From Methanosarcinales archaeon (GTDB lineage: Archaea; Halobacteriota; Methanosarcinia; Methanosarcinales; Methanogasteraceae): 15,347 nucleotides of DNA. Every line of letters begins with the position of its first letter. Within the stretch, counting starts at the first letter, position 1. The notes under the pieces are model-generated. The model was not told the origin of the DNA and did not search any database. It saw only the letters and a list, made by a program, of their open reading frames with translations. The stretch is taken from the NCBI GenBank assembly GCA_030672605.1, contig DAOVGE010000020.1, forward strand, positions 1 to 15,347. Direction: 5' to 3'. The position numbers were made by a program, and so were the translations under genes. Shown in pieces: positions 6,898 to 14,577 of this stretch.

Positions 6898-8709
6898 CTA
6901 TTCGCAGCGAATCGGCGCTCTCCCGAGGATGGTTAACTCAACACAGGTCACATCCAGCATGTTGATCGTCTCATCCTTATTCGCATCCGCCATATCTGTT
7001 GGCTCGTCAAGCTCCATTATCATTCGCTCAATTACGGTCACATCCTGCATGTTGATCTTGCCGTTCTCGTTTGCATCCCCGTACCGTGCAAGGAATATGA
7101 GTTTGTTCAACTCGATCGGAATTCCTATGCATATCCCGTCTCTCGTGTAGAACCACGTGTCAAGGACATCCGGGTTGTAGACGCACCAGATATACGGATG
7201 GTAGAGCGTGTAGACCGGAAGATCTTCTGCAACCATCTCCTGAAGTTGATTTACAAGCTCCTTTCGGTCGTCAAAGTCCAGTGTTACCTCCTGTTCCGCG
7301 AAGGTGGATGTGTACTCCTCACTCTGGTACGTGCTCGCGGGCCAATCAGGGATACGCATGATCTGGGGGTTTGCTATCCCCCCGTGACCGCTGATCACCA
7401 TGTCGAACTCAGCATCCCTAAGGTACGAGTCAATCGTTGTCCAGTCGCTCGGCGTAAGCTCTATCTTAATCCCGATCTTCTCCAGCTGAGCCTGGATGAG
7501 TTCTCCTTCTCTTAAGTACTTGCCTGTCGTGTAGAGCACGAATTTGAGGTCTCCGCTACGTTCTGCGCCTGATGGGTACTGGCGTATCCCATCAACCTTC
7601 TCGGTGAAGCCCAGCGAATCGAGTATCGCGTTAGCCTCAGCCACATTATATGCGTAGCCCTCGCAGTCGGGGTTGTACCAGATCGCATCCGGGTGAAGGA
7701 TTCCGGTATTCGCAGCAACCCCGCCGCCATGCAGCTTCTGCTCCACAATCTCCTCTCTGTCGATTCCATAAGCGATCGCACGCCTGAATGTTACGTTGTT
7801 CGTCGGATACCCTTTATCCGCATCACAGTTGAAGATTATCTGGAGCACCCAGAAGCTCGGTCCGGTTATGATCTCGAAGTCGTCGTCGTCAACGAATTCG
7901 TTGACCGCGTCCACAGCAGAGCCCCAGAAGGTTGCTTCATCCACATCACCGTTCTTAAGTGAAGCTGCGGCATTGCTGACTCCCATCGTGATGAACTCGT
8001 CAACAATCAGCTTTCCGTTGTAGTAGTCGTAATTTGCCTCGTAATGGTAGAAGCCCTCAGCAGAGTTGTACTCCACGAGTTTCATCGGACCTGTTCCGAT
8101 GACCGCATCGTCGCCTGTGAACTTGGTTGGATCAGATACGCTGCTCCAGATATGCTCTGGCAGAATCGGCATGTTTCCTGCAATATCCACAAGGAATGAC
8201 GCCATCGGCTCGTTGAGAGATACGATGACCGTATAATCATCCACAATCTCCACGTTGTCGACGTAATCGATCGCCTCGAACCACGTGAACTCACCTTCGT
8301 AGTCCTTCATGTAGTCGAAGGTGAACTTCACATCATCTGCTGTGAACTGCTCTCCATCGTGCCATCTCGCATCCTTGTTGAGGTAGAACGTCCACGTCTT
8401 CCCGTCATCAGAGACCCTCCAGCCATTGGCGAGAGCGGGCACTACACCGTTTGCGTCCTTCCATGTGAGGGTGTCAAAGAGCATGCTCATCCTGACGTAG
8501 CCAGGACCTCTTGGATAGAATGTGAACGGGGCAGGATAGCGCCAGTCGCTAGTACCAACCTCGCCTCCAACAGACCTTACGATCCTGTCACCGTCTGTTG
8601 CGGCAACGTTGTCTTCCTCTGCAAGCGCGGTTACAGAGAATGCCATGCATGCCGCGCTGCAGATGAGCGCGGCAAAAACCAGTGTTATTACTGTTTTCTG
8701 TTTCTTCAT
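6898..8709 (-). CDS. Secreted family-5 substrate-binding protein with C-terminal dockerin
   Basis: 603 residues. It is the extracellular binding protein of the Opp/Dpp/Nik-type importer encoded just downstream. The signal peptide ends near residue 30 (FSVTALA then EED). The SBP family 5 body follows, with hallmarks such as MLFDTLTWKD, the DGKTWTFYLNKDARWHDGE block and DDVKFTFDYM. Residues 543-603 form a type I dockerin with two calcium loops, GDANENGKINMQDV and ADANKDETINMLDV, each followed by a helix. Such dockerins bind cohesin domains on a partner, so this protein may be held in an extracellular complex. The start has AAGGAGAT seven bases upstream. It is separated from the triple-FmdE gene by 163 bases holding repeat copy B. 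The ligand is not identifiable. Confidence 0.93.
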   Translation of the reverse strand: MKKQKTVITLVFAALICSAACMAFSVTALAEEDNVAATDGDRIVRSVGGEVGTSDWRYPAPFTFYPRGPGYVRMSMLFDTLTWKDANGVVPALANGWRVSDDGKTWTFYLNKDARWHDGEQFTADDVKFTFDYMKDYEGEFTWFEAIDYVDNVEIVDDYTVIVSLNEPMASFLVDIAGNMPILPEHIWSSVSDPTKFTGDDAVIGTGPMKLVEYNSAEGFYHYEANYDYYNGKLIVDEFITMGVSNAAASLKNGDVDEATFWGSAVDAVNEFVDDDDFEIITGPSFWVLQIIFNCDADKGYPTNNVTFRRAIAYGIDREEIVEQKLHGGGVAANTGILHPDAIWYNPDCEGYAYNVAEANAILDSLGFTEKVDGIRQYPSGAERSGDLKFVLYTTGKYLREGELIQAQLEKIGIKIELTPSDWTTIDSYLRDAEFDMVISGHGGIANPQIMRIPDWPASTYQSEEYTSTFAEQEVTLDFDDRKELVNQLQEMVAEDLPVYTLYHPYIWCVYNPDVLDTWFYTRDGICIGIPIELNKLIFLARYGDANENGKINMQDVTVIERMIMELDEPTDMADANKDETINMLDVTCVELTILGRAPIRCE

Positions 8710-8738
8710 TTCAGTTATCTCCTTTTCTTCTTTTGTAC

Positions 8739-8864
8739 GTGTTTAGCCAACCACAAGATTGCACAGTCTGCAAAGCAGCGGCGCAGCCATCTCCACAAGA
8801 TTTCTGTGTTGATCTCATGAAATCTCGTGAAATCTCGTGGTTTTTTCACATCAGCTAAACACAT
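8739..8864. repeat. Interspersed CCACAAGATT-type inverted repeat, copy B
   Basis: The outer arms GTGTTTAGC (8739-8747) and GCTAAACAC (8854-8862) are exact inverted copies. Inside, AACCACAAGATTGCACAG (8749-8766) pairs with parts of 8804-8842, and a second CCACAAGATTT (8793-8803) pairs with AAATCTCGTGG (8830-8840). The right side has three tandem ten-base units (AATCTCGTGA type, 8811-8840) where copy A has two. The last 20 bases are identical to the end of copy A. It lies between the stop of the triple-FmdE gene and the start of the binding-protein gene. Confidence 0.8.
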
Positions 8865-8872
8865 ACCTGTTC

Positions 8873-11800
8873 TCAGAGAGTCATCTTCCCGGCTGCTACC
8901 TGTAGCAGGAGTAATGCATCGGCAGATGTTACCTCTCCGTCGCCGTTAAAGTCTCCACGCACCTCGGTTGACTCTGCAAGCCCGAGTTCGACGTACGGAT
9001 CAACTCCCACCATCTTCACACGGTCGAGTTGTTCGGATGTGACATTGAACTCAGCCTCCGTTGAGATTATGATCTCTGGCTGATTGAGGTACTGCATCAG
9101 TCCGAAACCGTTCTTTAGCCGGGCCGTCCAGAAGAGTGGGTTTGACTTGCCGCCAGGCGGGCTGAAATCATCGATAGCAACCCCAGTGAGGTTGCACGAT
9201 TCGCCCTTGTCGTACCTGAAGGATACACCTCTTCCTGATTTTGCTGTGCCGTTCCAGATTATGAGAATTCCGGCAAGCCGGTCATCATCCTCGAGAATCT
9301 CGCGCTGTTTCACAATCATGCTCCTCTTTCCGGGAGTCAAATCCAGGTGGATCTGGATAGCATCCTCCTTGCACCAGTTCGGACATCCGATCCATGTGTA
9401 GCTCTCGCCAGCGCCAAGCGGGTAATTCTCACGGATGTATTCCGCGATCATGTAGCCGGATGTAAGTCCGGGGCAGATGTGGTTGTGGAATTCCGCACAC
9501 TTCAAGAAGTCCTGAGGTGCGCCATAGCCCCACGCATTCGCAACGCCAGCGATCGCGAACGCGTCTGATCCGAGCGCCTTCTTTGTCGCGTTCCAGCCGT
9601 CACCGGTTGTTATGTTCTCCTCAGCGATATTGATCTCCGTTGCTGTGAATGTTCCACTCTTGTAAACCGCGTAAACGCAGTCCTTTGTCTCGTTATCGAA
9701 GATTGCGAACCAGAGCGGCTTATCTACCGATCTGTGTACCGGCAGCAGGTTTCCATCACTGATGGAACATCCCGTGTCCCGTTCGATCGTTCCGATGCAG
9801 CACTCTGTCGTGTTACCATCTACCATCGCGTATCCGGCATCGGTCAACACGCAGAGACTTGGGCTTCCTCTCGATACTCCGAGCGTAGCCATTGCGTCCT
9901 GCAGCGCACCGGAGATATCGATTGCGCATGGGTTGGGATCATCTGCAAGCCCGAGTTCGACGTACGGATCAACTCCTGCCGCCTTCACTCGGTCGAGTTG
10001 TTCGGATGTCACACTGAACTCATCTGTTACCGTCGATACGAACATCTCTGGCTGATCGATATATGGTATAAATCCAAGACTGCCCTTTATCCGGGTCGTC
10101 CAGAATAGAGGATTTGCTTTACCTCCTGGCGGCTTGAAATCACTGTAATTGGTATCGGAAAGATTGCACATCTTCCCCCAATCGTACTGGAAAGCAACAC
10201 CTCTGCCTGATTTTACTGTGTCGTTCCATATTATGAGAATTCCTGCAAGAGGTTTCTCTTTTACGAAAAGTTCTCCGGAACGTTGTTTGGCAATCAGGCT
10301 CTTCTTTCCGGGGGTTAAATCCAGAAGAACCTGGATAGCATCCTCCTTGCACCAGTTCGGGCATCCGATCCATGTGTAGCTCTCGCCCTTCCCGAGTGGG
10401 TAATTCTCACGGATGTATCCCGCGATCAGGTAGCCGGACGTGAGTCCAGGGCAGAGGTGGTTGTGGAGTTCCACACACTTCAAGAAGTCATTAGGTACGC
10501 CATAACCCCATGCATTCGCAACGCCAGCGATCGTGAACGCGTCTGATCCGAGTGCTTTCTTTGTCGCGTTCCAGCCATCACCGGTTGTTACGTTCTCTTC
10601 AGCGATATTGATCTCCGTTGCTGTGAATGTTCCATTCTTGTAAACCGAGTAAACGCAGTCCTTTGTCTCGTTATCAAAGATTGCGAACCAGAGCGGCTTA
10701 TCTACCGATCTGTGGATCGACAGCAGGTTTCCAGCTTCAATGGAACATCCTGTGTCTCGTTCGATCGTTCCGATGCAGCACTCGGTCGTGTTGCCATCTA
10801 CAATCGCATATCCGGCATCGGTCAACACGCAGAGACCGGGACTATCTCTCGATACTCCGAGCGTAGCCATTGCATCCTGCAGCGCACCGGAGATATCAAT
10901 TGCACACGGATCGGCTGCAAGCCCGATCTCAACATAAGGATCAACTCCTGCCAGCTCAAGCCTCTTAAGCATATCCGAGGTCACATTAAACGTGTGCATC
11001 GTCGATACGAACGTTTCCGGCTGATCCAGGTACGGCATCATGCCCCAGTTCATCTTGATCCTGCTTGCCATGGGATATGTCTCAAAATCGCTTTCGGTCA
11101 CATCCGTAACGTTACGTGCATGATCAAAGTCAAACGAGAGAACAACACCGGTTCCGCTATTGAGCGCGCTATTCCAGACGATGTAGATCCCGGCAGCATC
11201 CTCTAGCTCGTCGTGTTTCGGCATGTTCTTTGCAAAGATGCCCCGCTTCCCGACAGTTGTATCCAGCATAATTTGCAGCGCATCGTCCTTGCACCAGACC
11301 GGGCATGCAATTATCACATACTTCTCGCCTTCATCCAGCGGGCACTCTTCCAGCAGGTAGTCTGCAAGCATGTAACCTGCCGTCACCCCCGGGCAGAGGT
11401 GGTTATGGAATTCGGTACACTTCAAAAAATCGTACGGTGCACCGTAACCCCATGCATTCGCAATCGTAACGATCGCAAACGCATCAGAACCGAGCGCATC
11501 CTTCGTTGCGTTCCAGCCATCACCGGTTGTTGCATTCTGCCCATCGATATTGATCGTCGTTTCGTCGAATGTTCCATTCTTGTAGACCGTGTAAACACAG
11601 TCCTTTGTCTCGTTATCGAAGATCACAAACCAGAGCGGCTTATTTATTGACCTGTGAATCGTCAGTAAGTTCCCATCTCCGATAGAACAGCCGGTCTCCT
11701 CACGGAGTGTTGCGATACACCCCTGTGTCGTCTCTCCATCAACTTTCACATATCCGGCATCGGTCAACACGCACAGACCCGAGGTCTCGCTTGTGACCTC

Positions 11801-11923
11801 AAGCGCGGTCATTGCGTCCTGCACCGCACCGGTTATGTCAATCGAATCGTCTGCGGCTGCAATTCCTGTGAATCCGGAACCGAGCAGCACAAACATCAAA
11901 CCAAGTACTAATATAGTCTTCAT
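8873..11923 (-). CDS. Secreted protein with three FmdE-type repeats and a half dockerin
   Basis: 1016 residues from the chosen start. The signal peptide is about 1-24 (GFTGIAAA then DDS). Three copies of a roughly 310-325-residue unit follow (about 27-338, 339-663, 664-984). Each has an N-terminal part and an FmdE-like part with CxExHNHxCPG (Cys 169/177, 483/491, 809/817) and CPxWCKxDA (Cys 207/211, 521/525, 847/851), likely metal-binding. The C terminus (about 989-1012) has one dockerin-type calcium loop, GDFNGDGEVTSADALLLL; dockerins normally have two. The start ATG 11923 is chosen over ATG 11953 because AGGAGAT precedes it and a signal peptide begins there. It starts one base after the flavoprotein stop. 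FmdE domains are named after a formylmethanofuran dehydrogenase operon, but their role is not settled; an extracellular version cannot be part of that cytosolic enzyme. Confidence 0.9.
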   Translation of the reverse strand: MKTILVLGLMFVLLGSGFTGIAAADDSIDITGAVQDAMTALEVTSETSGLCVLTDAGYVKVDGETTQGCIATLREETGCSIGDGNLLTIHRSINKPLWFVIFDNETKDCVYTVYKNGTFDETTINIDGQNATTGDGWNATKDALGSDAFAIVTIANAWGYGAPYDFLKCTEFHNHLCPGVTAGYMLADYLLEECPLDEGEKYVIIACPVWCKDDALQIMLDTTVGKRGIFAKNMPKHDELEDAAGIYIVWNSALNSGTGVVLSFDFDHARNVTDVTESDFETYPMASRIKMNWGMMPYLDQPETFVSTMHTFNVTSDMLKRLELAGVDPYVEIGLAADPCAIDISGALQDAMATLGVSRDSPGLCVLTDAGYAIVDGNTTECCIGTIERDTGCSIEAGNLLSIHRSVDKPLWFAIFDNETKDCVYSVYKNGTFTATEINIAEENVTTGDGWNATKKALGSDAFTIAGVANAWGYGVPNDFLKCVELHNHLCPGLTSGYLIAGYIRENYPLGKGESYTWIGCPNWCKEDAIQVLLDLTPGKKSLIAKQRSGELFVKEKPLAGILIIWNDTVKSGRGVAFQYDWGKMCNLSDTNYSDFKPPGGKANPLFWTTRIKGSLGFIPYIDQPEMFVSTVTDEFSVTSEQLDRVKAAGVDPYVELGLADDPNPCAIDISGALQDAMATLGVSRGSPSLCVLTDAGYAMVDGNTTECCIGTIERDTGCSISDGNLLPVHRSVDKPLWFAIFDNETKDCVYAVYKSGTFTATEINIAEENITTGDGWNATKKALGSDAFAIAGVANAWGYGAPQDFLKCAEFHNHICPGLTSGYMIAEYIRENYPLGAGESYTWIGCPNWCKEDAIQIHLDLTPGKRSMIVKQREILEDDDRLAGILIIWNGTAKSGRGVSFRYDKGESCNLTGVAIDDFSPPGGKSNPLFWTARLKNGFGLMQYLNQPEIIISTEAEFNVTSEQLDRVKMVGVDPYVELGLAESTEVRGDFNGDGEVTSADALLLLQVAAGKMTL

Positions 11924-11924
11924 A

Positions 11925-12518
11925 TCAGTTATCTCCTGTAAACATTTCAGCATATTCGCGGTAGTCTCCAGTGCCCGCTGGCACTGTGTAGTACATTCCA
12001 GTCTCGCCGAGCATCACCGATAGAGGGCGTGCCTTCTCAAAATCCAGATCCCCATTTTCTGCGAGATATTCATCGTCAACCTCGAGATGTACGACCTTTC
12101 CGATGATGATTGAGTACTTTCCCTCTTGGGCAACCTCGCGATCGAGCGTGCATTCCATCCATGCAATGCATCCCTCAATGGATGGCGCGATCACCTTCTT
12201 CGATTTTTTCACTCCCAGGTTCGCCTCTGCAAATTCATCCACGTCATTCGGGTAATTTCTCGAGCAGATCATAACCTCGTCCACAAGATCCGCGGACGGG
12301 ACATTGATCACAAACTCCTTTGTATCCCGGATGTTGTCGAGCGTGTCCCGCCTGAGCCATGATGCGATAGCTATCAGGTCAAGCGGTCTCAATATTGGCA
12401 TCACATTTGCATAAGGCGCTATATTCCTATTTCCTTCCTTATCCACCGTGGAAATTAATACCACTGGCATCGGAAGGAAGTGTTCTCTTTTATTCGGACT
12501 CAATATTATATTTATCAC
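11925..12518 (-). CDS. Flavin-reductase-like FMN-binding protein (flavoredoxin type)
   Basis: 197 residues from the GTG at 12518, whose GTGA overlaps the stop of the FmdE gene upstream. The N-terminal part, LPMPVVLISTVDKEGNRNIA followed by PYANVMPI, is typical of the flavin reductase-like/flavoredoxin split-barrel fold that binds FMN. The middle has DTLDNIRDTKEFVINVPS and later GKVVHLEVDDEYL. It is cytosolic, with no signal peptide. The family carries electrons or reduces flavins or other substrates; the partner is unknown. The GTG sits inside a strong ribosome binding site (GAGGTGAT), so translation may really start at the TTG at 12503, ten bases beyond it, giving 192 residues. Its last codons contain the ribosome binding site of the triple-FmdE gene. 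Confidence 0.88.
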   Translation of the reverse strand: MINIILSPNKREHFLPMPVVLISTVDKEGNRNIAPYANVMPILRPLDLIAIASWLRRDTLDNIRDTKEFVINVPSADLVDEVMICSRNYPNDVDEFAEANLGVKKSKKVIAPSIEGCIAWMECTLDREVAQEGKYSIIIGKVVHLEVDDEYLAENGDLDFEKARPLSVMLGETGMYYTVPAGTGDYREYAEMFTGDN

Positions 12519-13207
12519 CTCTCGACGTATATCCCGTCTCCCTTCATCGCGTAGTGCTCATCACCAGAACACGGGATGCAGACCGGTTTACCATCCGCAA
12601 CCCTCGCACGAGTCTCCATCACATTCTCGCCGCAACGAGAACACCTGACAGATGCGAATATCGGGGCGTATTCAGGGAGCGTTATCGTTTTGCGCTCGAC
12701 TATGAAGAGTTCGGAGTCATCAGCGTCGAGTAATTCGACCGCAATCTCCTCAGAAAGATGCATCAGCCTTGCACTCTCCTCAGGTGTTGGCTCTTCACGT
12801 CTCACAACAAGCTTTTCGAAGAGCGCGTTTGCTTCGGGATATCTCTCAGCGCGGGATTCCTCGAAAGTGGGGTTGAGAGCAATTCTTATTGCTGTGCCAT
12901 CTCTTTTTGCAACAGTTACCGCGGTTTTCCCGTAATCCTTGTATATCAAGGAATTGTTTCCGAAACTACATCCGGTGACCATCTGAATGCCATCGCTGAA
13001 GCAATTGTTGGTCTCAACGATCGCTACAACCTCTTCCATTCCGGTGTTCGCAATTCCGAACTCACGCATAGCGATGTATGCCGCCTTGACCCCTAATGCC
13101 GAATGGCTGCAAAAATGCCCGTGTAACTCACCGGTCTTTTTGAGGAGTCCTCGCAGGTCTCCTTTCGTTATCAGTTCCTCGATACTCTTTCGATAAGAAT
13201 CCTTCAT
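12515..13207 (-). CDS. FmdE-family protein with C-terminal zinc ribbon
   Basis: 230 residues. It is a cytosolic FmdE-type protein, first gene of the presumed operon. The conserved GELHGHFCSHSALGVKAAY (His 29, His 31, Cys 33) and the CFSDGIQMVTGCSFGNNSL block (Cys 69, Cys 80) are the likely metal site. A Ser replaces the Pro that usually follows the Cys of HGHxCP. The C-terminal part (189-213) is a zinc ribbon, CSRCGEN...CIPC. The start ATG 13207 is chosen because AGGTGA lies a few bases upstream; an in-frame ATG at 13246 would add 13 residues. Members are often annotated as formylmethanofuran dehydrogenase subunit E, but no other subunit of that enzyme is here. The context suggests a role with the flavoprotein and the transporter instead (inference). 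Confidence 0.9.
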   Translation of the reverse strand: MKDSYRKSIEELITKGDLRGLLKKTGELHGHFCSHSALGVKAAYIAMREFGIANTGMEEVVAIVETNNCFSDGIQMVTGCSFGNNSLIYKDYGKTAVTVAKRDGTAIRIALNPTFEESRAERYPEANALFEKLVVRREEPTPEESARLMHLSEEIAVELLDADDSELFIVERKTITLPEYAPIFASVRCSRCGENVMETRARVADGKPVCIPCSGDEHYAMKGDGIYVER

Positions 13208-13309
13208 CAGGTCACCTTCTGTTGCCTGCTCAATCCGACTGAGCATGGCTGCGCAGGACTGAGCACAATACGGGCACGCTGAAATCGCAACTCTCAGTTA
13301 CAGAAGGGG

Positions 13310-13356
13310 ACACATATCTGATATTACTTAAAGCTTTCGTAGTATGCAATATGTGT
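13310..13356 (-). promoter_or_regulatory. Presumed FmdE-operon promoter with flanking inverted repeat
   Basis: On the minus strand GAAAGCTTTAAGTA (about 13326-13339) looks like a BRE-like stretch plus TATA box, which would start a transcript near 13300 with a leader of about 95 bases. The eight-base arms ACACATAT (13310-13317) and ATATGTGT (13349-13356) are exact inverted copies placed on either side of the TATA box, as expected for a regulator operator that would block or loop the promoter. The regulator is not known. Confidence 0.45.
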
Positions 13357-13536
13357 GACCATTTGCTATCGCGTGTGTTGCTGTTTCTTGTCGCCCGGAT
13401 GCGTAACTCATCGCGAATATTACTGCTATCAATAAAATTCTAACAATCATCGCTATTGTTTTTGATATTATCAGAGATCTATTGCGAAAATGTATTTTTA
13501 ACAAACTTTACGTATGCAAGATCATGGAATGATTAA

Positions 13537-13545
13537 CTTTAAATA
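13537..13545 (+). promoter_or_regulatory. TATA box for the small membrane protein gene
   Basis: CTTTAAATA lies 25-33 bases before the ATG at 13570, so the transcript would begin within a few bases of the start codon. This is typical of leaderless archaeal genes. Confidence 0.55.
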
Positions 13546-13569
13546 TGACTTGCAACATCCGGATGTACT

Positions 13570-13884
13570 ATGACTGACTGGGTCTTGATATTGGTCGTGG
13601 CAATGGTGTGCTACGTGCTTCTGGCTCACCTGGAGCACAAGAAGAAGATTGACATGATAGACCGGGGACTTTGGAAACCAGAGGAGAAGACACAGAACCC
13701 CGAACACAGACTGATCACCGGAGCGTTCTTTCTTATACTTGGACTGGCACTCCTGATGGGGTCGTACTCCGTAGAAACGGATCTGATGGACGGACTAAGG
13801 ATCTCAGGTCTACTGACGATTGCGGCAGGGATCGGACTGATGATCGCATACATCGTTGGCAAAAGGAATGTGACGCCGGTTTGA
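13570..13884 (+). CDS. Small membrane protein with three predicted membrane segments
   Basis: 104 residues. Hydrophobic segments lie at about 4-20, 49-65 and 78-97. After the first comes a basic stretch, HLEHKKKIDMIDRGLWKPEE, the pattern seen in DUF6249-type membrane proteins (ER/HK-x-MI-x-RG-type motif); this assignment is from memory and tentative. Function is unknown. The gene has its own TATA box and probably almost no leader. Its 3' end abuts the truncated 3' end of the maturase remnant on the other strand, so its terminator region may derive from that element. Confidence 0.7.
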   Translation: MTDWVLILVVAMVCYVLLAHLEHKKKIDMIDRGLWKPEEKTQNPEHRLITGAFFLILGLALLMGSYSVETDLMDGLRISGLLTIAAGIGLMIAYIVGKRNVTPV

Positions 13885-13889
13885 TCCGG

Positions 13890-14541
13890 ACTCTGTGCCA
13901 GTACTTTCTGGCAATCCACGTCTTGGATTTGTTCGGATGTCTCCTCTTAGCCCAGATCCAGAATATATTCCACATTCTGTGATCCGGATTGCTGAACACC
14001 TCTTTAGACGCGACTGAACGATGATAATTCGATCAGCCAATGATGATGGGGTTCAGAGCGTTAATGAGAGTCTCCTGTTCCCATGCTTTCGCCCGTTTGA
14101 TCGCGTCACTAATCTTTTGAGTGACCGTCCCAATCGACTCCTTGGATGGATTTATCAGGAGTTTTTTCTGGTATTCGACGGCTGGTCCAGCCCAAAAAGT
14201 CAAAGCCGCAGTCGTTGTGAGTGATATGAGTCTTTTCAACCGAAGGGTTCCAGACCACGCTCCTTCAGGAATTCTTTAATCAACTCAGCAATCTCCATAG
14301 CAATCTCTTCTGAGTCTGCGGTAACGATGAAATCGTCCACATATCTCACGAAATTCACCTTATGGGAGTTATATCTACACTTATCGATTTCCCCAGTCAT
14401 ACCGACGTGATATCCGGATGCGATGGCTTTTTCCATCCCGTCCAGTGTCATATTCGCCAGCATCCGTGATTCAACACCTCTTTGTGTGGCGCGCCCCATT
14501 ACTCCCAAAGATTTTATACCATCGCAAGACAAAATGAACAT
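13890..14541 (-). pseudogene. Decayed group II intron reverse transcriptase/maturase fragment
   Basis: Read from 14541 downward, the frames give RATQRGVESRMLANMTLDGM (counterpart of the PQGG region), then VNFVRYVDDFIVTA (the YADD catalytic box with Val for Ala), EFLKERGLEP, then in a second frame EKTHITHNDCGFDFLGW, then in a third EYQKKLLINPSKESIG and ALNPIIIG. After a TGA where Trp is expected (14033-14035), the same frame continues with the thumb/maturase domain: SNYHRSVASKEVF and WAKRRHPNKSKTWIARKYW. Two one-base insertions explain the frame changes: in the GGG at 14245-14247 and near 14172-14176. The N-terminal RT blocks and everything after about 13890 are missing, and no intron domain V was seen. 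The element is dead. Confidence 0.88.
14511..14518 (+). promoter_or_regulatory. TATA box for the LeuA/AksA-family gene
   Basis: CCAAAGATTTTATACC contains a BRE-like and TATA-like stretch. A transcript would begin near 14542, and a GGAGG follows at 14554-14558. The box sits at the edge of the maturase remnant, so the promoter may have been formed or preserved at the junction. Confidence 0.5.
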
Positions 14542-14577
14542 CTCTCAATATCTGGAGGATTTACATGAAAGAAACCA

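Larger units (their letters stand above)
13208..13569. other. 362-base divergent intergenic region with two promoters
   Basis: This region separates the FmdE operon (minus) from the membrane protein gene (plus). It holds the operon promoter near 13326-13334 with a flanking inverted repeat, and the promoter of the small membrane protein near 13537-13545. A small leader hairpin, TGCTCA (13227-13232) with TGAGCA (13240-13245), lies just before the chosen FmdE start. The part 13400-13530 is A+T-rich with nothing recognisable. No gene or RNA was recognised. Confidence 0.5.

Noticed and set aside
8811..8840. Regulator-binding direct repeats (iterons) in front of the binding-protein gene
   Set aside because: The ten-base units are part of a transposable-looking inverted repeat that also occurs after oppF, so they are better explained as part of that element.
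12515..13207. True subunit of formylmethanofuran dehydrogenase
   Set aside because: The family name suggests it, but no other subunit gene is present and the neighbours are a flavoprotein, secreted FmdE repeats and an importer.
13890..14541. Intact group II intron with ribozyme
   Set aside because: The protein is truncated at both ends, and no domain V-like hairpin was seen before the neighbouring gene.
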